From positions 171,319 through 235,318 of the forward strand of contig NZ_BKZV01000001.1 of assembly GCF_008974285.1 (NCBI RefSeq): a DNA stretch of 64,000 nt. Direction: 5' to 3'. Origin of the DNA: Thermogemmatispora aurantia. GTDB taxonomy: Bacteria > Chloroflexota > Ktedonobacteria > Ktedonobacterales > Ktedonobacteraceae. This document shows positions 18,441 to 26,726 of this stretch, piece after piece. The translations under genes were made by a program, and so were the position numbers. The notes beneath the pieces were generated by a model. It did not search any database and was not told where the DNA came from. It worked only from the letters and a program-made list of their open reading frames with translations. The number at the start of each line of letters is the position of its first letter. Position 1 is the first letter of the stretch.

Positions 18441-18580
18441 GTATGCATGCTAGCCGTTGGCAATATGGGCTGACACGCCTGCCTTCCGCGACGTAACCCG
18501 TGCATCCTCTTTCTCTGAGTGCATAGGCGGCAACCCTCGTAATTGATATCTTCTCCGTTGAAACTCTGCACCGTCCTGGT
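18405..18580 (-). ncRNA. Candidate small RNA of about 175 nt
   Basis: Defined by a promoter at 18588-18616 and a terminator at 18398-18440 on the minus strand. The predicted 5' end ACCAGG is complementary to CCTGGT in the terminator arm, so the ends could pair as an alternative to termination. ATGCAC occurs twice (near 18524 and 18501). The size is in the range of 6S RNA, but I cannot demonstrate the 6S central bubble and find no known motif. A frame through the region (18349-18597) has Cys/Arg-rich composition that does not look like protein. Confidence 0.4.
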
Positions 18581-18587
18581 AAGACCA

Positions 18588-18616
18588 AGTATACCACAGA
18601 TTGGTGTGAATGTCCA
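18588..18616 (-). promoter_or_regulatory. Sigma-70-type promoter of the second orphan unit
   Basis: Minus strand TGGACA (18616-18611), 17-bp spacer, TATACT (18593-18588). Each box matches consensus at 5 of 6 positions. Confidence 0.65.
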
Positions 18617-18843
18617 GGGGCGGGATTGCCCCATCACCGGAGGCCGGCCAGAGGCCGCACCATACCAGTCGAGCAGGCTACCTGCTACTCCGTGAGCGCT
18701 CCGCTCACCACCGCCCCGCCGTTGTTCACTTCACGGCCTTTCCACTCTTATAATCTTTTTGCAACTATAGATAAAAATACGACAATTCTTCACTACTAGC
18801 CGAGACCCGTCCAGCTCCTTCGCCACTCTTGTGGGCCTGCTAA

Positions 18844-19040
18844 GTGCTGGCGAAGCTAGAGCAAGCAGCCACCGCCGAGAGCCGCTCGACTGAGCTGGTC
18901 CTGATGTTTGCGGGCCACTCGCTTGCGGTCGCCGGCGCCAGGGCCGCGCTGCGCCTGGCCTGATCAGGCAATGGGCTTTCTCTCTCCGAAGTCGCCAGAC
19001 ATCTCGATCTTATGCCGGTTCTCGCCGATCACTTAGATCA
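18844..19040 (+). pseudogene. Possible decayed transposase (helix-turn-helix remnant)
   Basis: Reading from 18844 gives ARAALRLA, a TGA stop at 18961, then SGNGLSLSEVARHLDLM. This resembles the N-terminal helix-turn-helix of IS630-type transposases (R-A-x-x-L-x-L-A, then G-x-S-L-S-E-V-A-R-x-L-x-L). No catalytic DDE region or terminal repeats were found. It lies in a 1.25-kb stretch (18051-19306) with no intact gene, the longest in the window. Weak evidence based on one motif. Confidence 0.3.
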
Positions 19041-19306
19041 CACCGGCAGTGTTAGCTACTTCACTGCATTCTCTCTTTCCTCGACTACACTTATTATCGT
19101 CACCGCTCGGAACGCCGCCCCGCTTGCCTCCGTGGTGGGTGTGGGTGGATGCCATTTGCTCGTGGCCTTATGTTCACCAGGCATGACCGACGTTGAGTGA
19201 GAAGAATTCGGGCGAGCGGCCAGATCCGCGGCCATTCCAGCCAGGTCCACTCGTCGTGCAGACAGCCACTGGCTAGTCTCGACCGATTAGGAGGAGAGAA
19301 TCGCCG

Positions 19307-21178
19307 ATGAGCAGCAGTGACCCCTTTCGAGCTGGAGTCTCTCTGCCCAGGTGCAGAGGTGCCTTCCTGGCTAGTCTGCTTCTGGCGCTCCTACTGAGCG
19401 CCTGTCTCTTCCCCGGCCCTGGTTCTCCAGAGGCTGATCGCCATGCCACGCCAGCAGCGACAGTCGTCACCAGACAGGCTCCGACTCCCCTTCCTGGCAA
19501 TCACGTCATTGTCGATCGCCCCATGATCCGCAATCTCCCCCCCGGTCAAGCTGTGCCTCAAGACCTCGTCCTGCCTCTGACCATTAACCTGCTGTATAAC
19601 GATACGGCCCTGGAGCGCACACTCGCCCAGATCTATACGCCCGGCTCACCGCTCTACGGGCACTATCTGAGGCCGCAACAGATCCGTCAGGCCTTTGGTC
19701 CCAGCGATGACCAGATCCAAAACGTGCGCCAGTGGTTCAGCAGCCAGGGTTACCGCATCCTGGCAGTCGACAGCCTGGCCACCTCGCTACGGGTAGAAGC
19801 TTCGGTGGGCACCATCGAACACAGTCTACACCTGCAGCTTCAGCAGTATATTCAGCAAAATGGACAATTCAGTCAGAAATTCTATCTGCCCACGGGTCAG
19901 CCCAGTCTGCCGGCTCACATCGCCTCCCTGGTCCAGTCGATCATCGGCCTCAGTACCTTCGGGATCTTCCAGCCAGAGCAGCGCTCCCAGCAGTCGGGTC
20001 CAGCAGCGGCGGCTAAGGCAGGAGACTGCCGTCAGTATGGAGCCAGGCAGACCCTGACGCACGCTCAGCTGGCCGCCGCCTACCAGTTTGACCAGCTTTA
20101 CCGGCATGGCCTGCAGGGCCAGGGTACAAGCATCGGCATTCTCGAATTGAACGAGTCATTTGACTCGCACGATGTTGCTCAGTACTTCGCTTGCGCGGGA
20201 GTGCAGCCACCTTCTATCGAGGTTGAGAACGTCGTGGGGAAGGTAGCGCCCGGGCCCGGTCAGGGTGAGGCCGCTCTTGACATCGAGTTGGCAGGCAGTT
20301 TGGCCCCGCAAGCCCATCTGGTGATTTACCAGGCACAGGAGGCCTCGACTCAGGACATGCTGGCAATTTTTCAGCGTGTCGCCGCAGAGAATCGCGTGGC
20401 AGCGCTTAGCGTCAGCTATGGAGCCCCAGAGGATGCCTTCAGCGACAACGAACAACTCAGCCTGGCACGAGTGCTGCGCATTATGGCCACAGAAGGAATC
20501 TCTGTTCTTGTGAGCAGCGGCGACTGTGGGGCCTTCTCAGAGCGTCTTCCCAATATCGCCCTGGTGGAAATGCCCAGCGCCATCCCCTACGTGATCGCTG
20601 TGGGCGGTACCATCCTGCAGGTGAATGCTCATAATGCGCGCACTGCCGAAACGGCCTGGGGACGTGTGGCCGGCGCCGGATCGTTCTGCCATAACGATTG
20701 GGGGAGCGGTGGAGGCGTCACCCAGTCCTCTTTCTTTAAGCGCCCTTCCTGGCAGGTCGGCCCTGGCCTGAATAGCCACTACGATGGGACGGCTGATCTG
20801 ATTCTGACTCCAGATCTCGCGCCAGTGCAGGCCCCCAACGGCCTGCGCCAGGTCCCCGATGTGGCAGCCGCCGCCGATAACATTGCTATCTTCTGGAATG
20901 GGCGCTGGGTGAGAGCCGGTGGCACCAGCGCCGCCGCTCCCATCTGGGCCGCGGGCCTGACTCTGGTCGATCAGGGCCTGCGCCAGCTCCATAAACCTCT
21001 CTTCGGCAGCACACCGACCGTCTACTGGCTGGCCAACCATCCCGGTCGCTCCCAACTGTTCAATGATGTTGTGAGCGGTGATAACGGCTTCTATCGCGCA
21101 ACTCCCGGCTGGGACTATGTCACCGGCTGGGGATCGCCCAACTTCTTCGCCCTCCTCCAGCGCCTGCAGTCGGCCTGA
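19307..21178 (+). CDS. S53-family (kumamolisin/sedolisin-like) serine-carboxyl peptidase lipoprotein
   Basis: A 623-residue exported protease precursor. A lipoprotein signal (20-33, lipobox LLSAC, Cys33) is followed by a pro-kumamolisin activation domain (about 80-225) and the catalytic domain (about 250-620). The catalytic set is complete: Glu321 and Asp325 (GEAALDIE), Asp406 in SSGDCGA and Ser541 in GGTSAAAP. The calcium-site region FNDVVSGDNG...GWDYVTGWGSP is at the end. S53 enzymes are acid-active endopeptidases, consistent with extracellular protein degradation in an acidic or warm habitat (inference). ATG at 19307 with AGGAGGAG upstream. A GC-rich hairpin follows. Lipid anchoring is less usual for this family, which is mostly secreted free. 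Confidence 0.93.
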   Translation: MSSSDPFRAGVSLPRCRGAFLASLLLALLLSACLFPGPGSPEADRHATPAATVVTRQAPTPLPGNHVIVDRPMIRNLPPGQAVPQDLVLPLTINLLYNDTALERTLAQIYTPGSPLYGHYLRPQQIRQAFGPSDDQIQNVRQWFSSQGYRILAVDSLATSLRVEASVGTIEHSLHLQLQQYIQQNGQFSQKFYLPTGQPSLPAHIASLVQSIIGLSTFGIFQPEQRSQQSGPAAAAKAGDCRQYGARQTLTHAQLAAAYQFDQLYRHGLQGQGTSIGILELNESFDSHDVAQYFACAGVQPPSIEVENVVGKVAPGPGQGEAALDIELAGSLAPQAHLVIYQAQEASTQDMLAIFQRVAAENRVAALSVSYGAPEDAFSDNEQLSLARVLRIMATEGISVLVSSGDCGAFSERLPNIALVEMPSAIPYVIAVGGTILQVNAHNARTAETAWGRVAGAGSFCHNDWGSGGGVTQSSFFKRPSWQVGPGLNSHYDGTADLILTPDLAPVQAPNGLRQVPDVAAAADNIAIFWNGRWVRAGGTSAAAPIWAAGLTLVDQGLRQLHKPLFGSTPTVYWLANHPGRSQLFNDVVSGDNGFYRATPGWDYVTGWGSPNFFALLQRLQSA

Positions 21179-21188
21179 GAGCAGCAAG

Positions 21189-21226
21189 GCAAGGGCAAGG
21201 GGCCGTAGAGAAGCCCCTGCCCTTGC
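21189..21226 (+). terminator. GC-rich hairpin after the S53 gene
   Basis: GCAAGGGC (21189-21196) pairs with GCCCTTGC (21219-21226), extended by GGGGC/GCCCC with a small bulge. No clear T-tract follows, so it may stabilise the 3' end rather than terminate. Confidence 0.5.
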
Positions 21227-21270
21227 TCCTACACCGGCAAGATCTCCTTTCTCCCCCTCTACTTCCCCCC

Positions 21271-21308
21271 TTGACAGAGGTGCTGGACTCGTGTATCGTA
21301 TCCATACA
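21271..21308 (+). promoter_or_regulatory. tetR promoter overlapped by a palindrome
   Basis: TTGACA (21271-21276), 17-bp spacer, TATCGT (21294-21299). The imperfect-spaced palindrome TGTAT-N7-ATACA (21292-21308) covers the -10 box and start site, the usual place for an autorepressor to bind. Confidence 0.6.
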
Positions 21309-21337
21309 GCGTTCACTTTTCAAATGGCGTTAGAATT

Positions 21338-21952
21338 ATGGAAAAGCAGCATCCAGGCAGGGCGCGCGAGCGGCGGCGTGCCCGCACCAGGCAGCGCATT
21401 TTGAGCGCCGCGGAAGAGATCCTCAGCGAGAAGGGGCCGGAGGCTTTATCAATGCGCGAGCTGGCCAGCCGCATCGAATACAGTCCAGCTGCGCTTTACG
21501 AATACTTTGGCAGCAAGGAAGAGATCGTGACTGCTCTCTGTGAAAAGACATTGATAGGACTCGCCGAGACGCTCAGCGAGATTCCGCCCCAGCTGCCACC
21601 TGCCGAGCGCTTGCTCAGAGCAGGACTGGCCTATCTAGGCTTTGCTCGTACCTTTCCTCAGCAGTATCTGCTCACCTTCAGTAGCAGCAGGAGCGAGCAA
21701 GATCCTCTGCGCCTCGTTGAAGCCAGCCGCGCATATAGTCTCTTGCGCCAGATCATCGCCGACGGCATCGACCAGGGCGTCTTCCTTCCACGCCCCGACT
21801 ATAGCCTTGCAGAAATGACCTATCACTGCTGGGCCGTGGTCCACGGGATGGCTATGCTACGCCTTACGCTGCTCAGCAGCGAAGGTCAGGATCTTGAGGA
21901 TCTGCACGAGCGGGTCCTCCGGGGCCTGATCACCGGTTTGCAGTGCTCCTGA
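21338..21952 (+). CDS. TetR/AcrR-family transcriptional regulator
   Basis: A 204-residue one-component repressor. The N-terminal DNA-binding domain (about 12-60) shows the family pattern [17 protein letters not shown], then [26 protein letters not shown]. The C-terminal ligand domain resembles the TetR_C_33/WHG type. ATG at 21338; its ribosome site is weak. A palindrome overlaps its promoter and another lies before the next gene, so it probably represses itself and the DUF4188 gene. Ligand unknown. Confidence 0.9.
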   Translation: MEKQHPGRARERRRARTRQRILSAAEEILSEKGPEALSMRELASRIEYSPAALYEYFGSKEEIVTALCEKTLIGLAETLSEIPPQLPPAERLLRAGLAYLGFARTFPQQYLLTFSSSRSEQDPLRLVEASRAYSLLRQIIADGIDQGVFLPRPDYSLAEMTYHCWAVVHGMAMLRLTLLSSEGQDLEDLHERVLRGLITGLQCS

Positions 21953-21973
21953 TTTTTTTGTTCCTTTCACTAC

Positions 21974-21986
21974 CGAACGATGTTCG
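21974..21986. promoter_or_regulatory. Palindrome CGAAC-GAT-GTTCG, candidate TetR operator
   Basis: Perfect 5-bp arms around a 3-bp centre, 64 bp upstream of the DUF4188 start and 22 bp after the tetR stop. Its half-site differs from the palindrome in the tetR promoter, so one of the two may not be the true operator. Confidence 0.4.
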
Positions 21987-22049
21987 ATTTTTGAGAGCTA
22001 TACGGAAAAGGTACAGAGGACCGTTGTTACCAGACAAAGGAGAGAGTCA

Positions 22050-22529
22050 ATGGCGCATTCCATCATCAAGCAACGCATGACAGCTCAGATCGAGGGCAGC
22101 TTTGTTGTGTTCTTAATCGGCATGCGCATCAATCGGCCCTGGCAGCTTCACAAATGGCTTCCGGTCCTTGTGGCTATGCCACGCATGCTCAAGGAGCTTC
22201 AGCGCCAGCCCGAGCTTGGCTTGCTTGGCTATCATCTTCACATCGGCTTCCCCAACAGCATGGTCGTCCAGTACTGGCGTTCTTTCGAGCAGCTTGCTGC
22301 TTACGCTGGAGAGCACAATGCCCAGCACTGGCCGGCCTGGGTCGCATTCAATCGGCGTGTTGGGAGCAGCGGCGTGGTTGGTATCTGGCACGAAACCTAT
22401 TGTGTTGAGACCGGGGCCTACGAATGCATTTATAACAATATGCCTCCCTACGGGCTGGCGCAGGCTGGTCAGCTCGTTCCAGCTGTGGGACGCAAAACGA
22501 CGGCGGCTGGGCGGCTTGCCAGAAGCTAG
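22050..22529 (+). CDS. DUF4188 domain-containing protein
   Basis: A 159-residue protein of the DUF4188 family, an antibiotic-biosynthesis-monooxygenase-like (ferredoxin-like) fold that includes haem-binding aldoxime-dehydratase-related proteins. Recognisable parts are [46 protein letters not shown] and [31 protein letters not shown] at 22050, SD AAAGGAGAG. It follows the TetR gene in the same direction, a pairing common for such small detoxification enzymes. Enzymatic activity not established. Confidence 0.8.
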   Translation: MAHSIIKQRMTAQIEGSFVVFLIGMRINRPWQLHKWLPVLVAMPRMLKELQRQPELGLLGYHLHIGFPNSMVVQYWRSFEQLAAYAGEHNAQHWPAWVAFNRRVGSSGVVGIWHETYCVETGAYECIYNNMPPYGLAQAGQLVPAVGRKTTAAGRLARS

Positions 22530-22626
22530 CGGGCCTGCTATGTTACAATAAATTGCAAGGTCCTCAACAAGAGGTCAGGCTCAAGCCTGCCACAATGCTC
22601 GCGCTCCAGCACGGAGGGCCAACCAG

Positions 22627-23202
22627 ATGGCGGACCAGCTTGATGTCGCGACTGTCCTTTATGCCTACACGCGGGGCATCTTTCCTATGGCCGACTCCGA
22701 GGGACAGATCCACTGGTATGCTCCAGACCCGCGCGCCATCCTCGAACACGAGCGGCTGCATGTCTCTCGTTCTCTACGCGCTACACTTCGCAAAGGTCTT
22801 TATGAGATCCGCATGGATAGCGCCTTCACGGAAGTGATGCGCGCCTGCGCAGCCCGTGAGGAGACCTGGATTAGCGAAACCTTTATTCAGACCTACACTG
22901 AGCTGCACCATCTCGGTCTAGCCCATAGTGTCGAGGCCTGGCACGCCGGTCAGCTTGTGGGGGGTCTCTACGGTGTAGCTCTGGGAGGAGCCTTTATGGG
23001 CGAAAGCATGTTCTCGCGCGCCCCCGATGCCTCGAAAGTCTGTCTGGTGGCGCTCGTCGAGCACCTCAAAAGCCGCGGCTATATTCTCCACGACGTCCAG
23101 TTTCTGACCCCCCACCTGGCAAGTCTGGGGGCTAGCGAGATTCCCCGGCGCGAATACGAGCGTCGCCTGCGTCACGCCCTTCAATTGTCCTGCACCTGGT
23201 AG
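22627..23202 (+). CDS. aat: Leucyl/phenylalanyl-tRNA--protein transferase
   Basis: A 191-residue Aat enzyme that adds Leu or Phe to N-terminal Arg/Lys of proteins, the tagging step of the bacterial N-degron pathway. The family pattern is clear: YTRGIFPMADSEGQIHWYAPDPRAI, then GLAHSVEAWHAGQLVGGLYGVALGGAFMGESMFSR, then DVQFLTPHLASLGASEIPR. ATG at 22627 with GGAGGG 8 nt upstream. Slightly shorter than the E. coli enzyme. No clpS or clpA in the window. Confidence 0.95.
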   Translation: MADQLDVATVLYAYTRGIFPMADSEGQIHWYAPDPRAILEHERLHVSRSLRATLRKGLYEIRMDSAFTEVMRACAAREETWISETFIQTYTELHHLGLAHSVEAWHAGQLVGGLYGVALGGAFMGESMFSRAPDASKVCLVALVEHLKSRGYILHDVQFLTPHLASLGASEIPRREYERRLRHALQLSCTW

Positions 23203-23242
23203 AAGAAGAACAGGCGAAGAGCAGAGAGGAAGGAAGCCAGCC

Positions 23243-24391
23243 ATGCGTATTGTGATTGCCCCCCAGGCCCTCAAGGGAAGTCTGACGGCTCCCGAGGCCG
23301 CCCGGGCCATTGCTCATGGCTTGGAGAGAGTGCTGCCAACTGCTGAGTTTGACCTCGTCCCTATCGCTGACGGTGGCGAGGGCACCGTTGAAGCCCTGGT
23401 CAGCGCTACTGGCGGGCAGCTCTTACATGAGCGGGTTACAGGGCCGCTGGGAGAGCCAGTGGAAGCAACCTTCGGGCTGCTCGGCGACGGGCAAACGGCG
23501 GTGATTGAGATGGCCGCCTGCGCTGGCCTGCCACTGGTTCCTCCAGAGCGACGTGATCCTCGCCTGACAACGACCTATGGCGTAGGTGAGTTGATCCGCT
23601 CCGCGCTGGACCACGGGTGCCGCCATTTGATCATCGGTATCGGCGGCAGCGCGACCAATGACGGCGGGGCCGGTATGGCCCAGGCTCTTGGGGTTCGTTT
23701 GCTCGATGCCGAAGGGCAGGATCTTCCCTATGGCGGGGCTGCTCTGGCGCGCCTGGCCCGCATCGTGCCGGATGGACTTGACCCACGCCTGCGAGAGAGT
23801 CAGATCGAGGTCGCCTGCGATGTGACCAATCCCCTCTGTGGATCCCAGGGGGCCTCGGCGGTCTACGGCCCTCAGAAGGGGGCCACTAGCGAGATGGTTG
23901 CTCAGCTGGACGCGGCCCTTGATCACTACGCCAGGATCATTCGACGCGACCTGGGCCGGGACGTGCGCGATATTCCCGGGGCCGGAGCCGCCGGCGGACT
24001 GGGGGCCGGTCTGTTGGCCTTCCTTCAGGCCACCCTCCGCCCAGGGGCCAGCCTCGTGCTGGAAGCCGTAGCCCTGGCAGAGCGTCTGCAGGGAGCCAGT
24101 CTGCTCGTGACAGCCGAGGGACAGATCGATCGCCAGACCGCCTACGGTAAGAGTGTAGGCGCCGTGGCTTCCCTGGCCCAGCGCTGCGGTGTCCCCGTCC
24201 TGGCCTTGGCTGGCAGTCTGGGAGAGGAGTACCAGGTGGTCTATTCTCTGGGAGTCGAGGCGGTTATGTCCCTGCTGCCCGCCCCCCTCTCGCTAAACGA
24301 GGCCATGACCCAGGCCGCTTCTCTGCTGGCCGATGCCAGCGAACGAGCGGCACGCTTGCTCTTGCTGGGCCAACGCCTGCCCCCCCCTTGA
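23243..24391 (+). CDS. Glycerate kinase (GlxK/GarK type)
   Basis: A 382-residue glycerate kinase type 2 that phosphorylates D-glycerate. Family signatures are RIVIAPQALKGSLTAPEAA at the start, IADGGEGTVEAL, IGIGGSATNDGGAGMAQALG, IPGAGAAGGLGAGL and TAEGQIDRQTAYGKS. ATG at 23243 with GAGAGGAAGGA upstream, 40 bp after aat and possibly co-transcribed. Whether it yields 2- or 3-phosphoglycerate cannot be read from the sequence. Confidence 0.95.
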   Translation: MRIVIAPQALKGSLTAPEAARAIAHGLERVLPTAEFDLVPIADGGEGTVEALVSATGGQLLHERVTGPLGEPVEATFGLLGDGQTAVIEMAACAGLPLVPPERRDPRLTTTYGVGELIRSALDHGCRHLIIGIGGSATNDGGAGMAQALGVRLLDAEGQDLPYGGAALARLARIVPDGLDPRLRESQIEVACDVTNPLCGSQGASAVYGPQKGATSEMVAQLDAALDHYARIIRRDLGRDVRDIPGAGAAGGLGAGLLAFLQATLRPGASLVLEAVALAERLQGASLLVTAEGQIDRQTAYGKSVGAVASLAQRCGVPVLALAGSLGEEYQVVYSLGVEAVMSLLPAPLSLNEAMTQAASLLADASERAARLLLLGQRLPPP

Positions 24392-24416
24392 AGGGTTTAC
24401 TTTGGAGCGATATAAT
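24388..24416 (+). promoter_or_regulatory. Promoter overlapping the glycerate kinase stop codon
   Basis: TTGAAG (24388-24393), 17-bp spacer, TATAAT (24411-24416). It would drive the 24.45-24.95 kb region. Confidence 0.5.
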
Positions 24417-24455
24417 TCGTCTATACTAAAGGGAATTACTCTTAAGGTCGGAGAC

Positions 24456-24551
24456 GTGAAGAAACCGCCGCGCCCTACCTGTCTGCCTGCCTACGTGCCC
24501 GTGGACAAGCATCCCGCCCGGGCACTCTGGCAACTGGCAAAATTCCACTAG
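24456..24551 (+). CDS. Possible 31-aa small protein
   Basis: GTG-initiated frame starting VKKPPRPTCLPAYVPVDKHP and ending LAKFH, about 35 nt downstream of a good promoter. A purine-rich AAGG lies 8 nt before the GTG. No homologue recognised; it may be chance. Confidence 0.25.
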   Translation: MKKPPRPTCLPAYVPVDKHPARALWQLAKFH

Positions 24552-24664
24552 CGACCAGGCAGGATACGGGGAAAACAGGGTCACCACCTCTTGATTGCCA
24601 CTTCCAACTCTCCAGCTGAGAAATATTGGAAGGGCGAAAAGATGTTGTATCCTGTGAACGGTTT

Positions 24665-24708
24665 CAAGCGTCTCTATAATTAAGCAGAGCGATAATAGGA
24701 GACGCTTG
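24665..24708. promoter_or_regulatory. 10-bp perfect inverted repeat flanking a TATAAT box
   Basis: CAAGCGTCTC (24665-24674) and GAGACGCTTG (24699-24708) enclose 24 bp that begin with TATAAT (24675-24680). The arms sit where a regulator could block polymerase, or could form a hairpin in the leader of the small gene at 24751. No good -35 box is seen for this TATAAT. Confidence 0.55.
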
Positions 24709-24750
24709 CTCAATCCGTTGGTAGTCCAGAATAGAGGGAGCGCCGTTATC

Positions 24751-24951
24751 ATGCCGGACCGTCTCTACGCGACCGATAACGCAGACTTCGAACGCCTGCT
24801 GTCACTGGGATTCACAGAAAGCGAAGCCAAGCGGCTTCTCTATCTGCGAGACCATGTCGATGAGCAAGTCGAATATCGCGAAATTTTAGAGGAAAGCCGT
24901 CGACTTAACTTTATCCGCTGGCTGATCGAGCACGATCGGATCAGCAGATAA
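24751..24951 (+). CDS. Small hypothetical protein (66 aa)
   Basis: Acidic/basic helical protein: FERLLSLGFTESEAKRLLYLRDHVDEQVEYREILEESRRLNFIRWLIEHDRI. The composition is clearly protein-like. The ATG at 24751 has GAGGGAG about 10 nt upstream; a longer frame from 24706 lacks a site. A strong terminator follows at once and an inverted repeat precedes it, so it is a self-contained unit. The FxxLxxLGFTESEAxRL segment recalls UBA-like or small three-helix folds, but I do not recognise the family. Confidence 0.65.
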   Translation: MPDRLYATDNADFERLLSLGFTESEAKRLLYLRDHVDEQVEYREILEESRRLNFIRWLIEHDRISR

Positions 24952-24982
24952 TGCAGATAGATTAAGCCAGAAAGCAGAGCAG

Positions 24983-25011
24983 AGCGGCAGGCCCTTGACC
25001 TGCCGCTTTTT
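24983..25011 (+). terminator. Intrinsic terminator
   Basis: AGCGGCAGG (24983-24991) pairs with CCTGCCGCT (24999-25007), 7-nt loop, then TTTTT. It ends the 24751-24951 gene. Confidence 0.85.
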
Positions 25012-25334
25012 GCTTCTTCGCCACCCTGCTGGCCCGCTGCCGATCTGCTTCTACAAGCAGCAAGAGACTAGCAAGAAAGGCCACCACGACCGCTAGTGCA
25101 CACGGACACGGAGCCATCCTGGCAACAAGGAGGTCCCAGGACAGGCTGACCACAGGCCTTGCTTAGAAATTCACCTCCAGAGACCAGGCAGCAAAACAAC
25201 AAGCTGTCGGCGATCTCGGTGGAAGGGTGTCAACAGAAGCCTGCTTTTCCTGACGCAAGCGCCTTGCCTCTGGTACCCCTCCATCCGAGCCGGCCAGCGG
25301 CCAGATTCTCGACTACGCTCCCAAGGACCACGAT
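25012..25334. other. Intergenic stretch, 323 bp
   Basis: Nothing recognised: no protein-like frame, no tRNA, no strong hairpin. Confidence 0.5.
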
Positions 25335-25769
25335 CTAATGAGGTAGCAAACCCGGTCCCCTGCTCTGGAAGGCTTGCTCAATCAGCTCAATCACCACCTC
25401 ATGAACGCTCCGACGCTTCTGCAAGGCACAGGAGCGTAGCCAGGAAGCAAGATGTGGTGGGAAGGAGATAATCATCCTTTCAGGAGAGGAAGGAGAATAC
25501 AGGGGATCTTGTCGAAGAGGTGCTCTCTTTTGTCGATGAAGATCAAGAAATTCTTCAAAGGAATACAAGCACAATCCCTGAACACGATAGCCACCACCTG
25601 GGCAGGGAGAGAGAAACCACCACCACTTTTTTTGGATATAGACGTGCGCCGTTCCCTGAGTATAGCCCGTTGCGGCCTGAATCTCACTATCCTGAATAAT
25701 GCGGTTCTCTTGCTCAGCCTGTAAGAAAAAGCGATAGGCCCGACTGATCTTTGTGAGCATGTGCCCCAT
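25335..25769 (-). CDS. Hypothetical protein with C-terminal ribbon-helix-helix-like segment (144 aa)
   Basis: The N-terminal part (1-75) is mixed, with SEIQAATGYTQGTAHVYIQKKW suggesting a helix-turn-helix-like element. The C-terminal part RMIISFPPHLASWLRSC...SVHEVVIELIEQAF has the strand-helix-helix pattern of CopG/Arc-type DNA-binding proteins. ATG at 25769 with GAGGAG 9 nt upstream. It is flanked by AT-rich DNA (25840-25910) that contrasts with the GC-rich surroundings, which may mark acquired DNA or simply a promoter. Family not recognised; a DNA-binding role is an inference. Confidence 0.6.
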   Translation of the reverse strand: MGHMLTKISRAYRFFLQAEQENRIIQDSEIQAATGYTQGTAHVYIQKKWWWFLSPCPGGGYRVQGLCLYSFEEFLDLHRQKRAPLRQDPLYSPSSPERMIISFPPHLASWLRSCALQKRRSVHEVVIELIEQAFQSRGPGLLPH

Positions 25770-26089
25770 AGCTAAGTGCTCCTCGCCAGATATGGCCAGC
25801 CCGGGATGCTTCCAGGGAGATAGCTAGCTACACTAGAACATTCCTGTTTAATAAAAGAATATCATCAATGATCATCTCATTTCAATATATACCGGGGCGA
25901 AAAATTCGCTGCAGTACTGCAGATGAAGTGAGGGGAGGCTGTTCATCTCTCGACCAAGAGGACTCCAGATGCTCTCATAGCGGAAGACTGTTAACCAGCA
26001 GGGTGAAAAAGAGAGAGGAAAAGCCAGAAGCAGCAAAGTTCAGGCCAGAGGGACAGCAGGAGAAGTGCGGTTAGAAGCAAAGCCTGCTG

Positions 26090-26600
26090 CACGGGTCTGA
26101 GCAGGCCGTAAGCCGAATTCTGTTCCCGTGCCACCTTGCGGTGACCCGGGCGGCAATCATCTCTCTGGGACGACGGTTACCCGCCGCCTCTAGCGACCAA
26201 CCCGAGGGGTAACAGGCGAGCAACCTGCGAGCATCCCTGCGCTCGTAGCCTCCAGCGCAGCCCACGAGCGGGGATGCTACTCCCTCTGCTCGGTCTTGCT
26301 CCGGATGGGGTTTGCCCGGCCAGACGGTCACCCGCCTGCCGGTGGGCTCTTACCCCACCATTTCACCCTTACCCGCAACGGCCTCTCAGCCGGCGGGCGG
26401 TATCGTTTCTGTGGCACTTTCCTTGGGGTCACCCCCACTGGCCGTTAGCCAGCATCCTGCTCTGTGGAGTTCGGACTTTCCTCGAGTCAGCAGCCGGCTG
26501 CCCCTTCTCCTGGCCCGCCTGTACGCAGGGCTGGAAGGCCAAAGGATTGGGAACGTTCGGCAGACATGACCCGCGATTGCCTGGCCTGCTCAGGCCCGCA
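26090..26600 (-). ncRNA. rnpB: RNase P RNA (bacterial class A)
   Basis: The catalytic RNA that matures tRNA 5' ends. On the minus strand the conserved GAGGAAAGTCCGAACTCC is complementary to 26465-26482, and ACAGAATTCGGCTTACGGCC to 26104-26123. The 5' and 3' ends pair as helix P1: 26598-26583 with 26107-26092, 15 of 16 bases matching. About 510 nt is longer than the common 350-400 nt, mainly from extended GC-rich hairpins such as GCATCCC/GGGATGC (26225-26280). TATATT (26612-26607) is a candidate -10 box. Confidence 0.95.
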
Positions 26601-26726
26601 CAGCTGAATATAGAGTAGCACAGTGAGAACGGTCCGTCTACACAACGTTGACGAGCCTTATCCCAAGGCGTTACAATGACCTTGCACCTGATTCAAACGG
26701 GTTATCAAGCACGGAACATTCCAGCT

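Noticed and set aside
18302..18637. 111-residue minus-strand frame
   Set aside because: It crosses the promoter and terminator of the small-RNA candidate and has Cys/Arg-rich, non-protein-like composition.
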